DNA of 64,000 nucleotides from Ancylostoma caninum (taxonomy: Eukaryota; Nematoda; Chromadorea; Rhabditida; Ancylostomatidae). A model generated the notes under the pieces. That model saw only the letters and a program-made list of their open reading frames with translations, did no database searches and had not been told where the DNA came from. The stretch is taken from contig JBAJFG010000041.1 of NCBI GenBank assembly GCA_037903475.1, positions 1,798,001 through 1,862,000 of the forward strand, read 5' to 3'. Shown piece by piece: positions 46,109 through 56,879 of the stretch; the stretch's first letter is position 1; every line of letters begins with the position of its first letter. The translations under genes and the position numbers were made by a program.

Positions 46109-46880
46109 CTGCAGGCAATTCTCCTACAGTTGCTTGTCGCTCAACCAGAACCGAGCAGAATTGAAGCTCCTTGTCTCGAACAGCAAGGTGTGGAGAGCGC
46201 TACACCGCAGCGGAAATGATGTAAAAGAAAATTTACGAAGAACGCTCCATGTCCAATTTTTCTTTGATGGACTCAGCAGGGATTCGTTCGACAGAACATG
46301 ACAACAGATTGGCGTAAACCAGTGATAATTTTCTAACTCGAATTGGCACGAATTACGCTTAGAGAAATGCAAAAGGAGAAGCCACTGGAACGGTTTGCAA
46401 AAGAACCCCACCTCCTTCAGTTGCCGCAACTTTGGAGGCAGATCATTCATGGTTTGGAATGACTTTTCTGCCGGGGAACAGACTAGAGATAGTCTTCGTT
46501 TCGGGTCCGCTGGACTCGATGGAGTACCACGACTCTCGACATAGACAGTGAATGTCATTTGTGAGGGATATCGTGGACGGAAGTAAACCTTCCTGTAGGT
46601 TAACGCCGTAGTGCATGCCAGCCAGGCAACCTAATGTTGGCTTTCAGAGGGCGGAGCGAACGCCATGGATTGGCTCAATTGCAGCCCGGACCTGAACTCA
46701 ATGGAGAGTTAATCGGTCATCTCAGCACGAAGGGTGTACTGCAAACATCGTCGATTTCAAACAATTGATGAGCTGAAAACAACAATCATCGACGCCTGGG
46801 ACGATGTAGAGAGTATGTTTTCAAGAAAGGCAGTGCAATTAAATACACACGATGAACCAGCGAAGGAAGCGGGATTATAA
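46109..46880 (+). pseudogene. Tc1-family transposase remnant, left arm
   Basis: Frames read VWRALHRSGNDVKENLRRTL (about 46189-46250), then RNFGGRSFMVW (about 46425-46460, the conserved Tc1 block before the second catalytic region), then MDWLNCSPDLNSMES (about 46663-46710, the SPDLNPIE block that carries the last catalytic acidic residue), and a C-terminus ending at TAA 46878-46880. Stops and frameshifts are frequent and the central Asp region is not legible. Inactive. Confidence 0.7.
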
Positions 46881-47021
46881 AATGTTGTGACATTTTCTAA
46901 AACCAGTTAAGCAATTGATCGAACTTCCTAAATATTTCCCAACTTTCTTTAATTACTTTCAAGATTGACAAAGAGTGCAGGTGCACTGACGACGGACAGA
47001 TATGCTGGAGCCCCGTAGTTC

Positions 47022-47420
47022 AAAAAAACTTCAGGATAGGTGTCCACCAATCGAGAAAGAGTCATCCATGGCCCAATAGTGGAAAAACAGCAGGATACGG
47101 ATCCACCGATAGAGGAAGGGTCCGCCGTGGCCCAATAAGGGGGGGGGGGAACGCCAGGATATTGGGCCCGCAGGGGCCCATTAGTGGAGAAATGCCAGGC
47201 GACAAATCCTCGGATAGGGATTGAGTCCGCTCTGGCCCAATTATGGAGAAAGCGCCAGGATATGGGTCCACGAATGGAGAGTGAGTCTGCCCTGACCTAG
47301 TAGTGGGGAAAACGCCACGATACTGGTGCACGGATGAAGAATGGGTCCGCGCGGTTCCCTTTAGTGCTGAAAAGCCAGTATACGGGTTCAGGATGGAGAG
47401 CGGGTCTGCCGTAAATAGTG
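47022..47420. repeat. Minisatellite array in left arm
   Basis: About seven units of the same family as 41106-41935, forward orientation (GGATCCACCGATAGAGGAAG, then GTCCGCCGTGGCCCAATA). Confidence 0.85.
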
Positions 47421-47790
47421 GGGAGAACGCCTAGATGTACGTCTGCATGTGGAGTAGGGGCATGCTACTCACTCATCCGTATCTCAGTCGACCACCTCTT
47501 CTTCCTCCCTGTATATTGAAGGAGCTCATCAGTTAGACTGTCTCAGCAACGTGAAGCTTGAATCATTTCGGGTGATTATTCGCAGGCATTGGTTACACTA
47601 TGTTGCTCACAAGTACTAAAGCCATGTTAAAGATACTCCCATAGGTGGAATAGTGGTGAGCATGGGTTTTCGAAAGTGAAGGTCGAACGTGAAAATCGGA
47701 AGTCTAAAAGTGAAGGTCAAAGTAGCTTTCCAACAAATCTTGAGCATCGACCGGGAGGGGGGGGGAGGTCGTCGTCGTTATGGTTAGAAA

Positions 47791-48294
47791 ATGTGTAGCA
47801 AATTTGGACAGGCCCCTCACGGGTCTCCTGAAAATTTGGAAAAATGGGGTGCATGGCAAGGTTGGGTACGCGCCGCGGCCTGTGGCGCGCGCGGTATTGA
47901 ACTTTTTCCGAATGCGACGGGGGTTCTAATAGAGGAAGGTTTTCTCTATCGAACCGTATACAGCACGCCTATATTCGGTCGCTCCTTCATCCCGCCATTT
48001 TTTCCAAACATCCTGGATTTTGGACTTTCAATCGATTTCTTCAGGCTCGGTTGAGATCGTTTTTCAGATGCGACGTTGTCTACGTAATCAGTTCACTCTG
48101 CTGCATCTATTGGTATCGGATCGGACTCGGAGCTGGAAATTGCGTGGGAAGCTCTGCCGGCCGTTAGGTGAGCACGCCACAACGGGCGTGCTCACCTAAA
48201 GTCTCTGCGTCTCCTCCCCCAGTGCACTATTTCGCAGGGCTAGGTGAGCACGCCAGTTATGACGTGCTCACCTAGCCCTGCGAAATAGTGAAAC
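47791..48294. other. Centre of palindrome
   Basis: An 87-codon frame at 47791-48054 has no recognised domain. Two hairpins follow: GTGAGCACGCC...GGCGTGCTCAC around 48170-48199, and a much longer one at 48222-48290. No transposase. Confidence 0.5.
48222..48290. repeat. Perfect hairpin, about 29-bp arms
   Basis: CACTATTTCGCAGGGCTAGG (from 48223), continuing TGAGCACG, is followed after about 10 bp by its exact inverse ending at 48290. It shares CACTATTTCG with the hairpin at 40198-40283. Confidence 0.9.
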
Positions 48295-48649
48295 TTTCTT
48301 ACCATTACGACGACGACCTCCCCCCCCCTCCCCCGGTCGACGCTCACGATTTGTTGGAAAGCCACTTTGACCTTCACTTTTAGGCTTATTTTCACGTTCG
48401 ACCTTTACTTTCGAAGACCCATGCTCACCACTATCCCACCTGTGGCCTATGGGAGTATCTTTAACGTGGCTTCAGTACTTGTGAGCAACATAGTGTAACC
48501 AATGCCTGCGAATAATCACCCGAAATGATTCAAGCTTCACGTTGCTGAGACAGTCTAACTGATGAGCTCCTTCAATATACAGGGAGGAAGAAGAGGTGGT
48601 CGACTGAGATACGGATGAGTGAGTAGCATGCCCCTACTCCACATGCAGA

Positions 48650-49050
48650 CGTACATCTAGGCGTTCTCCCCACTATTTACGGCAGAACCCGTATACTGGC
48701 TTTTCAGCACTAAAGGGAACCGCGCGGACCCATTCTTCATCCGTGCACCAGTATCGTGGCGTTTTCCCCACTACTAGGTCAGGGCAGACCCACTCTCCAT
48801 TCGTGGACCCATATCCTGGCGCTTTCTCCATAATTGGGCCAGAGCGGACTCAATCCCTATCCGAGGATTTGTCGCCTGGCATTTCTCCACTAATGGGCCC
48901 CTGCGGGCCCAATATCCTGGCGTTCCCCCCCCTTATTGGGCCACGGCGGACCCTTCCTCTATCGGTGGATCCGTATCCTGCTGTTTTTCCACTATTGGGC
49001 CATGGATGACTCTTTCTCGATTGGTGGACACCTATCCTGAAGTTTTTTTG
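48650..49050. repeat. Minisatellite array in right arm
   Basis: Inverse-orientation partner of 47022-47420; encodes the same fortuitous frames on the opposite strand. Confidence 0.85.
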
Positions 49051-49190
49051 AACTACGGGGCTCCAGCATATCTGTCCGTCGTCAGTGCACCCGCACTCTT
49101 TGTCAATCTTGAAAGTAATTAAAGAAAGTTGGGAAATATTTAGGAAGTTCGATCAATTGCTTAACTGGTTTTAGAAAATGTCACAACATT

Positions 49191-50011
49191 TTATAATCCC
49201 GCTTCCTTCGCTGGTTCATCGTGTGTATTTAATTGCACTGCCTTTCTTGAAAACATACTCTCTACATCTTCCCAGGCGTCGATGATTGTTGTTTTCAGCT
49301 CATCAATTGTTTGAAATCGACGATGTTTGCAGTACACCCTTCGTGCTGAGATGACCGATTAACTCTCCATTGAGTTCAGGTCCGGGCTGCAATTGAGCCA
49401 ATCCATGGCGTTCGCTCCGCTCTCTGAAAGCCAACATTAGGTTGCCTGGCTGGCATGCACTACGGCGTTAACCTACAATAAGGTTTACTTCCGTCCACGA
49501 TATCCCTCACAAATGACATTCACTGTCTATGTCGAGAGTCGTGGTACTCCATCGAGTCCATCGGACCCGAAACGAAGACTATCTCTAGTCTGTTCCTCGG
49601 CAGAAAAGTCATTCCAAACCATGAATGATCTGCCTCCAAAGTTGCGGCAACTGAAGGAGGTGGGGTTCTTTTGCAAACCGTTCCAGTGGCTTCTCCTTTT
49701 GTCAAGACGATCCAAATTGAACATCTGCTCATCTGTGGAGATGATCTTAAAGCATTTCTCTAAGCGTAATTCGTGCCAATTCGAGTTAGAAAATTATCAC
49801 TGGTTTACTCCAATTTGTTGTCATGTTCTGTCGAACGAATTCATGCTGAGTCCTTCAAAGAAAAATTGGACATGGAGCGTTCTTCGTATCTTCTTTTACA
49901 TCATTTCCGCTGCGGTGTAGCGCTCTCCACACCTTGCTGTTCGAGACAAGGAGCTTCAATTCTGCTCGGTTCTGGTTGAGCGACAAGCAACTGTAAGAGA
50001 GTTGCCTGCAG
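49191..50011 (-). pseudogene. Tc1-family transposase remnant, right arm
   Basis: Mirror copy of the left-arm remnant on the minus strand, with the same RNFGGRSFMVW and SPDLN blocks and a stop at 49191-49193. It retains about 51 bp (about 49700-49750, QMFNLDRLDK region) that the left arm lacks. This segment resembles the F-N-L-D-G-x-D part of Tc1 transposases, so the right arm is ancestral there and the left arm carries a deletion. Confidence 0.7.
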
Positions 50012-50027
50012 TTCGCGACACGCACGA

Positions 50028-50154
50028 GTTCCATTTTCTCTGCAGGTAAGCCATCATTGTCTGTGTTCGTTTCACATTTATGATGTGCCGAGTCTGTACT
50101 TCACCACCCGTAGCTCAGCTCAGAGTCGAGAATTTCAGCTCCTGCTACCTTTAA
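50028..50154. repeat. Family B TTAA MITE fragment at palindrome border
   Basis: Nearly identical to the right arm of the 39713-40183 element (TTCCATTTTCTCTGCAGGTA to the terminal TTAA at 50151-50154). Its left half is missing exactly where the palindrome ends. Confidence 0.8.
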
Positions 50155-50205
50155 GTGGCTGCCCTACCCCACTTTCTAGCGCACCGAAGAGGCGCTAATA
50201 ATTAA
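50155..50205. repeat. Solo terminus of the 42071-43581 element family
   Basis: GTGGCTGCCCTACCCCACTT followed by the CTAGCGCACCGAAGAGGCGC hairpin. It directly abuts the TTAA end of the family B fragment. Confidence 0.65.
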
Positions 50206-50915
50206 GTTCCTACGGCAATACAAAGACAAAGCTTATATTTTCAAATGATTGCCACAAATTTTGATGTGAACCCCACCCCTCCACCTATTAACTAACGATA
50301 GACGCAACGTACTATGCAACCCTTCATTTTCTCAAGCTTACTCGATACTAGGTTATATCTCCAAATAATGGGCCGAATTCTTCTCAACGGGCGAGACGAC
50401 TCTTTGAGTAGTGATGCATAATTCAGAACTAGAGCTCATAGCACACGCTCAGCATCGTGAAGACGACCCCTTCCTCGTCCGGCTATTAATATGCACCACC
50501 AGCTCCCATGGCAAACACTCGTTTAGCGCTCGGATATTTTGTTGATGGAACAACATCTCATAGCACTCATATCCACACAAGGGCTCCTATGCAGAGACTA
50601 AATCCTGAAAACAGCCTCGGGCAGTGGCGTAGCGTCATGGCTTCCGCTACAGTGCTGCGTGTATCGTGCGGTTTTGCTCGGATGGAGTAGTTCCTTTCAC
50701 GAGAAAAGATAAATGGAGAGAAATTGGACAGAAAAGAGCGTAACCAGTTAAGAAGGCAGTGTACTATGCATAAATGCTCAGTTATATGGTTTCTGGAGCG
50801 GATGAAATAAACTTTGCACTGTATAAAATAAGTAACAGTGCAGACCACAACACCTACCTAAAAAGGAAGTGGAAAATAACAGCGCTGTCCATCTTTTGGT
50901 AGGTTGGTACTGCTT
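50206..50915. other. No gene supported
   Basis: Only short frames; no recognisable element or RNA. Confidence 0.35.
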
Positions 50916-50919
50916 GTTA

Positions 50920-51061
50920 GTCGCAAAGAAGCTAGCGTATACCAAAGAGAAGGGCATCAACCTCACTACAGAGTATAGTGCGGATGAGAGCGATGCTCCT
51001 GTGGAGAGCCCACACCAGTTCGATCCATCACAAAACCTTTTTCCTGAAAATCCTCTGGGCT
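50920..51061 (+). CDS. Candidate exon, unidentified
   Basis: After a GCTTGTTAG acceptor the frame reads AKKLAYTKEKGINL, then an acidic stretch EYSADESDAPVE, and reaches a donor-like GTGAGA near 51075. The amino-acid mix is protein-like. I see no partner exon and no family. Confidence 0.25.
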
Positions 51062-51285
51062 CGTGCAGTTCCGTGAGACTCCAAGGGAAGATGATCACAG
51101 CATTGGTGTGCCATGTTCAGTTTCACATGTTTTTCGATTTGTCTTTGAAAAATGGTTCAGAAGGCGATTTTATTAACTGTTAAGGGGCCCAATGCCCCTA
51201 TAACACTGGCCTATTTTCATGAATGTAGTTGTTGGAAAACAGACGGGTGGGTATAGTTGAACTATGAGAGTTCTCTGGAAGAAAT

Positions 51286-51762
51286 ATAAGGGCAATTTAT
51301 ACTAGATGCCTTCGTTTGACGTGCGTGCGTCTATATGATGAAGGGTAAGGCGAATCGCATCGCTGACGTACATAGCTTAGACGCACGCGTTTGCGGCCTT
51401 TTAATTGAGAATGTCTTCACGGAAAATCTATCACAAATGAATGCGTGCCTCTGACGCACGTATTCTAGTATAAATTGCCCAATACTGCACTCATCTTCAC
51501 CATAAGAGGAATAGTTTCTGTAGGGGATATGGTGTACATAATTTATAGTAGGTGGGCGCGCCAGTCGCACGTAACGTCAGACGCACACATCCGGAGGATT
51601 CTCCACGAAGACCCGGTGAACGGAGCAACGAAAATACGCTCGACTCTCGCGATGCTGCAAACGTGAACGTCTGAGCTGCGTCAGGTCTGCGACTGGGTCT
51701 TATCCTTCATCATACAGATGCACGCGTATCAAACGCACGCCTATAGTTTAAGTGGTCCTTAT
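51286..51762. mobile_element. MITE-like TIR element
   Basis: The left end (51286 on: ATAAGGGCAATTTATACTAG, then CGTTTGACGTGCGTGCGTCT) matches the inverse of the right end (to 51762) imperfectly over about 70 bp. TATGATGAAGGGTAAG and its inverse CTTATCCTTCATCATA are the best-conserved part. An internal inverted copy of the end motif lies at about 51465-51480. Noncoding. Confidence 0.65.
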
Positions 51763-52084
51763 CCCATAACATCGCAAATTCGGAGTTAACTAACAACGGA
51801 AGTGATAACTACAATAGAGAAGATGGGTATAACTAGATTGCCACGTCATTTCGCTTGAATCGCTTCCGATTCTCGACAATCCCAGCGCTTGTGACGATTG
51901 TCGGCGAAATCTGGGGTGACCCAATAAGGAGAATCACATGGCCGGTTTGTAGTAACAGCGAGGAACCAACGAAAATACGGTTTTTTTACTAGTCTATACG
52001 ACTTAATGGGAATATAAATGTACGTTTGTCTAGAGCACTTAACTGTTCGATTTTTCTCTTCTCGAAAAACATTAAGGAGCACTT

Positions 52085-52510
52085 ATGGCACTTGCTGCTC
52101 TTTATTATGCTCGAGCACTAAACCATGACTGTTCTAGGGGTAAGGGCAGTATTTATGTACGTATTTATGCAGAATTCAGTGCTATAACATTCTTTTTGTC
52201 CCTAGAATCTCGAGCAACGCAAAGGAAGAAATATGCCGCATCTCTATCCGATAAGTGGGTAAACAAATATTTCTGCTGTTTTGAAATTCTCGCCAAAATT
52301 TTTTTATAAAAAATCAAATCAATTCAATCCAAAAATCAATCGAAGTATGCACCACACCAGTCGCTGGTTTTTTGTAGTTTTTACAGAAGGAGCTCGACTC
52401 TGCTGCTCAAAAAACCCGTGGACTAGGAGGCGAAGAACTGAGTCGGGCAGTGCTGGACGTCACTGAGTTTGGCAAGTCGGTTCTGGCACATCCTTGTGAT
52501 TTCGTTCAGA
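52085..52510 (+). CDS. Unidentified gene, first three exons
   Basis: ATG at 52085 is preceded in frame by TAA (52073-52075), which supports the start. Exon 1 is 52085-52139, donor GGTAAGG; exon 2 is 52206-52258, acceptor TTTTTGTCCCTAG, donor GTAAAC; exon 3 is 52387-52510, acceptor TTTTTACAG, donor GTGAGA. All phases agree (1, 0, then 1), giving about 77 residues before the next, unfound exon. The start is MALAALYYARALNHDCSR; exon 2 is basic (ATQRKKYAASLSDKW); exon 3 is helical and charged (KELDSAAQKTRGL, then GGEELSRAVLDVTEFGKSVL). No signal peptide or membrane segment is convincing. I do not recognise the family. Downstream frames after 52634 or 52699 would fit the phase but end quickly, so the 3' structure is open; TIR elements begin at 52776. 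Confidence 0.5.
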
Positions 52511-53016
52511 GTGAGATATTCGCTATAAAAAGCTCAACTAGAAATTATTCCACGAGCTATTCGCCTTTTCGGAGGTTTCGACCAATAAGCTCAAGGCATC
52601 TCTGAAGTGTGGCAAAATGGTGTGATTTCCACAGACTACTTGGAACCTGCCCGGAAATCCTATCGATTAATGTCCAAAAACGGTTGGTGTTTCTAGTCAC
52701 AGCGAAAGAAATCCCTCTTCAATTCGCTCCGAATTCAGAGAGAATAGCGGCATAATCGAAATTTTGAGTTACCAAGGCCCGTAGTAAAGTGTCATGGCGG
52801 TGAGATCAGCTGCCTGCACAACTCGTCGCCACATCTAGGGCGATGATCGCACGTGCGACGACCTTCCTACACTGAGGAATGAAAGATCATCATCATCCGT
52901 GGCGGTGCTGCGAGCACGTATGTGAAAGGCGCTGGTCTCATCGCCCTGGAGGGCGACGATCGCCATCGTTTGGCGACTAGATAGTGTGCGGAGCGAAGAG
53001 ACGCCGAGTGAAGTAT

Positions 53017-53251
53017 AGTCTATTAGCTCACAGATGGCCCCTGATCTGACATTGTCTGCAATTACGACTTTGCCTGCAGAATGCGTCTGGAAGGATATTT
53101 TAGCGGATGGCAGTGGGAAAACATAAGAATGGAAGGAACCACACCATATGGATATCAAAAAAGTGCGAAAAATAGATCGGTTAGCCTAAAAATGGTGAAG
53201 TCGTAGTTGCGGACAAAGTCGGATCGGGCGCCCTCTGTGAGCTAATAGACT
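53017..53251. repeat. Inverted repeat within the composite
   Basis: AGTCTATTAGCTCACAG (53017-53033) pairs exactly with CTGTGAGCTAATAGACT (53235-53251). Pairing continues inward imperfectly. Confidence 0.8.
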
Positions 53252-53521
53252 GTACTCGGAGCATCTCACTCGGAGTGTGGTGATGGTGTGAAGGTGCGTA
53301 TGATCAGGTGTACGAATTGCACAGAATGCATCTGAGCCTACGGACTCAGGCATGTTGATTTTCGCCCAACAGCACAGAACGGGCTCGAATGTGTACGACT
53401 TGTCAGAAGCATGGAAGCGCTTCTGGTGCTTCTGACAAGTCCTACTCGTTCTAGTTTGTTACTCGCAATGGTTCATAACTGTACATAACACGCTAAACAG
53501 CTCCGAATGATGTGGGAGTAC

Positions 53522-53750
53522 AAAGTTATTCATGCTTGCGGCGCGTCAAAGTTTACGCGCCGATACACAGTGCAAAGGAGGGAGGTAGAAGACAAATCCT
53601 GGCAGGTCAGCAATGTTCCTAGTTTCGCCGTTGCGACTGCCGCGCGAACAGACCGCGTTCCCATTTTCGCCGCTTTGGGTCGGCGCGAAAACTTCGTGAA
53701 GTTTCGTCTAGGCGCGTAAACTTTGACGCGCCGCAGGCATGAATAACTTT
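53522..53750. mobile_element. 229-bp MITE with 40-bp termini
   Basis: AAAGTTATTCATGCTTGCGG, then CGCGTCAAAGTTTACGCGCC, is inverted at the right end with one mismatch in 40. TAC flanks both sides. Confidence 0.85.
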
Positions 53751-53892
53751 TACGTGGTTATACGTACATTTGATCACTTTTCATGTACGGCCCGTCCAAT
53801 TCACAGATCACCATACTCCTTTCCAACGCGAAGTGCGATCATCGCCCTGAAGGTGATGTGCGATGATCGCACTGGACACTTTACTACGGGCC

Positions 53893-55978
53893 CAAGTCTG
53901 GTGCCTGTGCCTGAGACCACTTGGCAAAACCAGGGAGAGTAGGAATGGCCTCGAAATCACTTCACCCAGATTTGGTTCGCGTCGCGTTATCTAAAAATTA
54001 TTATTTGTGTAAATGCAGTTTGCATTCTTGAAATGTTTACTCCGAAGTTAATTACATTTCCAAAACAAGAGGCAAAAATACATATGTCTCACACTTCTAA
54101 ATGTTTGCGAGATCATGGGTTTTGAAGAGGTGTATAAACATGGGCTAAATCTAACAAGTAACCATTTATTAGGAGCCTTCAAAAATTCCTATGCAAAAAC
54201 AGCGGACACCTATGTTTTAACCTAATAGATAGATAAACAAATGAATAATATTAACACAACATGATATAACACAGATAGCATGACATAGTGTGACATAACA
54301 TTTCAACGTGTAACAGGCCTAAAACACATTCGATTTGCAGCCGGATCTGATATTGAAGCCTACGGACGAATTCCTAGAATAAATAATCTCACTACACTTG
54401 ATTCTCACGTGCACTTTCTTGTTTCTTGAATCAAATATATGGATTGGATTACTCTACAATAGAGATCTGAGAATTAGAGCTCTCGTTCCATTCCAATAAC
54501 TTGTAATAAAAAACTGGATCAACATGGTTTTTCCACTGCTTTCCGAGCAGAACTCATAGTTTTTCCACCCTACTTCCTTGTAGTTTATCTTAATGACCTT
54601 TACCAATAACATTATGTATGCTTGAGAGCGATGCTTATTTCGTTATTTTTATTTTCTTGGGCCTCCTTCGCATATTTTATGACTCAATTCAGATAGAGTT
54701 TTCCCCGGCTGTGAAATCTCTCCGAAATTTTTGATCATGTGTACATGTATGTAGCTGCAATCTGTCGATTCTACAGAAATTTCTTGCCCCAAGCTTTTCA
54801 GTTCTCTTTTGAACGAAACTTTCGTCCAACTTTGTTTTCTCCTGCAAACCCATTCGGGCAGAGTTCACGAAGTTCTATACCCATGTGCCACTAAGCCTCA
54901 GACACTGAAGCCCTCCGTGACTGGGCAATTAGACGTCGGCCATTGTTTTGCGGCTCCGTGGAATCGTTGCCAAACGCATTTCGGCTCACAATTACTCCTG
55001 ATTTTTGATGTGTTCCCCACGGCCTTGTCAGCGTGTGCTGTAGTGAATTTCATAGCGTTGTACGCAGTCACCAAAACCTAATAGGTTTCCATGTTTCACT
55101 AAATATCTCATAACCCGAAGCACTTCAGTTCTGTCAGGCCTCGAGCATGCTCCGTATGGCCGTTATACCACAATGAATTCCTGGGCCAAGCAAACGGGAG
55201 TTGGCTGCATGTTCAAGTAGGACAGTTACCTTCCCTTTAGTAACATACAGCACCGACCAAATTTATTACATATGGGCTATTAGAGTGTCCCCTTCTCGCT
55301 CATAACTTCATTTAGAGTAAAGCTTCGAAGCTTATATTTGTGCCGTAAACAAGCTTCGAAGCTTATATTTGTGCCGTAAACAGTCTGATGTAACAGAAAA
55401 GGATGAGGTGGCACCATTTTCTTAACCAGTTTCCTTTTTAGCAAAATAACTATCCATAAAAGTCAAGATCCAAAGTTTTGCTGCATCCACAAAAGATCAC
55501 AGAAGGGATGTTATGGCCAGTATGTTAACGAGTATTGGACTCCTTGTAATACTCGTAGATAAGACTCATATTTTGGTGAAAACGTGTGCTTTCAGATCAC
55601 TGAGCAAAGCATGCGAAACAGTTTTGAGCTCATTTCAGCAGTAAACCCAATGCAACAATTTCTGCCAGATTAGCTCACTCTTCCTTGGCTGCAATGCTGA
55701 GTCTATGCACCAAGAAGTTCATGTCAGAAGAAGGTGCCTTCTTCCTTCTTTCCAGGCGAGGCTTTAATCCACCAGAATTTATGGAGGAAGTTTCAAAAGG
55801 CTATATAATTTTGGCCGGCACTGTATGTACATATGTAGTCCGAAACGAGCAAGTTATGTACCCTCATGTACAGATACATCCTCAGTGTCTCACAACAAAA
55901 ATATCAAAAAAGCACTAAAATTTGAGGGCTTAACCTGATGCAGAGCACTATATTCAACTTTGGATTGCAGAGTTTCGA
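53893..55978. other. Noncoding stretch
   Basis: No element or gene is firmly seen. Frames at 54809-55081 and 55685-55918 lack recognisable domains. Contains the 31-bp duplication at 55321-55382. Confidence 0.35.
55321..55382. repeat. 31-bp perfect tandem duplication
   Basis: AAGCTTCGAAGCTTATATTT plus GTGCCGTAAAC occurs twice in a row without differences. Confidence 0.95.
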
Positions 55979-56352
55979 TCAAAAAGAAGGAAAGAAAGAA
56001 ATAAAGTGCAGAGCAAGAGTGACAGTATTTGACAAGACCCACCCTTGCACGAAATGTGAATGAGATCCAGCAGTACTCCCTACCATTCCCATAGTGTGTA
56101 GGTCCATTGATTTATCACTGTTGGCGTTGAAGGCACCTTTCCACATTAGAGACATTTTTGAGAAAAGTTTCCTAACCACATTGCTGTAACTGCTTCCGCG
56201 AAAAACTGCAGCATAATCTTTTTTCGAATCCCAATTTTTACGGAGCTTGTGTGCGGGGCTAATGTGTTTTGTGGGAACGAATTTTCGTACCATGCAATCA
56301 CTTCCTTGCTGGTAGGACATGAAGCGCACCTCCTTTTCTGTTAGAGAGTGGA
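55979..56352 (-). CDS. Unidentified minus-strand ORF or exon
   Basis: An open frame of about 120 codons, protein-like in composition: MRFMSYQQGSDCMVRKFVP, then HKLRKNWDSKKDYAAVFRG, then KLFSKMSLMWKGAFNANSD. The last third (after FVQGW) turns hydrophobic and may be intron read-through beyond a weak donor. No family recognised; it may also be part of an undescribed repeat protein. Confidence 0.3.
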
Positions 56353-56618
56353 TGATCAGGAACTCTCAAGGAAAACGAATTCTCTCAGAATGTGAGCTTC
56401 CTTCCGGGATTGTATAATTCAGAAGCCTTGTCCTACTGCCCTGTCCAGCCTCCGACCCCGCCCCTAGAAAATTGGGGCTCAGTAGCCGTTTTTTTTTCAG
56501 TGCTCACAAGGATACTTATATCATTGTGGCAAACAGGTTCTAGAGATTCTTTTGATATAAGAGTTTCAGAAACGATTATCGGTGTGACAGTGCCTTCAAG
56601 GGCGGACAATAAGAGATG

Positions 56619-56643
56619 TTTATTTATTTATTTATTTATTTAT
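56619..56643. repeat. (TTTA)n microsatellite
   Basis: Six TTTA-type units. Confidence 0.9.
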
Positions 56644-56879
56644 AATATGCACGTTGAAGTGCGCAAGAACAACTTCTAATCAGAACAAAACTTATGTAAT
56701 CAAACATATGAGGAATGTAACTATAGTAGCTGTTCAACAAAGAAAACAACAGTTGAAAGAGAAAACAAAAAAAAACCTGGGGAAAGAAGAGAAAAGAACA
56801 TTGAAGAATGCTAACGATTTCCATATCAGCGTAAAATTCTTTTTTCCTTCTGCTGGGAAGTTTCCTAGTAAAAACTAAG

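Larger units (their letters stand above)
46109..50011. repeat. 3.9-kb palindrome with two roughly 1.7-kb arms
   Basis: The left arm 46109-47790 and right arm 48295-50011 are near-identical reverse complements around a 504-bp centre. Each arm holds, from outside in, a Tc1-like transposase remnant, a minisatellite array and a roughly 350-bp inner segment ending in a G-run and GTCGTCGTCG. Differences include about 51 bp present only in the right arm (about 49700-49750), about 16 bp present only in the left (near 47385), G-run length, and scattered substitutions. This argues against a simple assembly mirror. Confidence 0.9.
52776..53892. mobile_element. Composite of nested TIR elements
   Basis: The outer terminus GGCCCGTAGTAAAGTGTC (52776-52793) has its exact inverse at 53875-53892. 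The sub-motif GCGATGATCGCAC recurs just inside both ends. Inside lie an inverted repeat 53017-53251, a hairpin near 53397-53444 and a second TIR element 53522-53750. No transposase. Confidence 0.8.
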
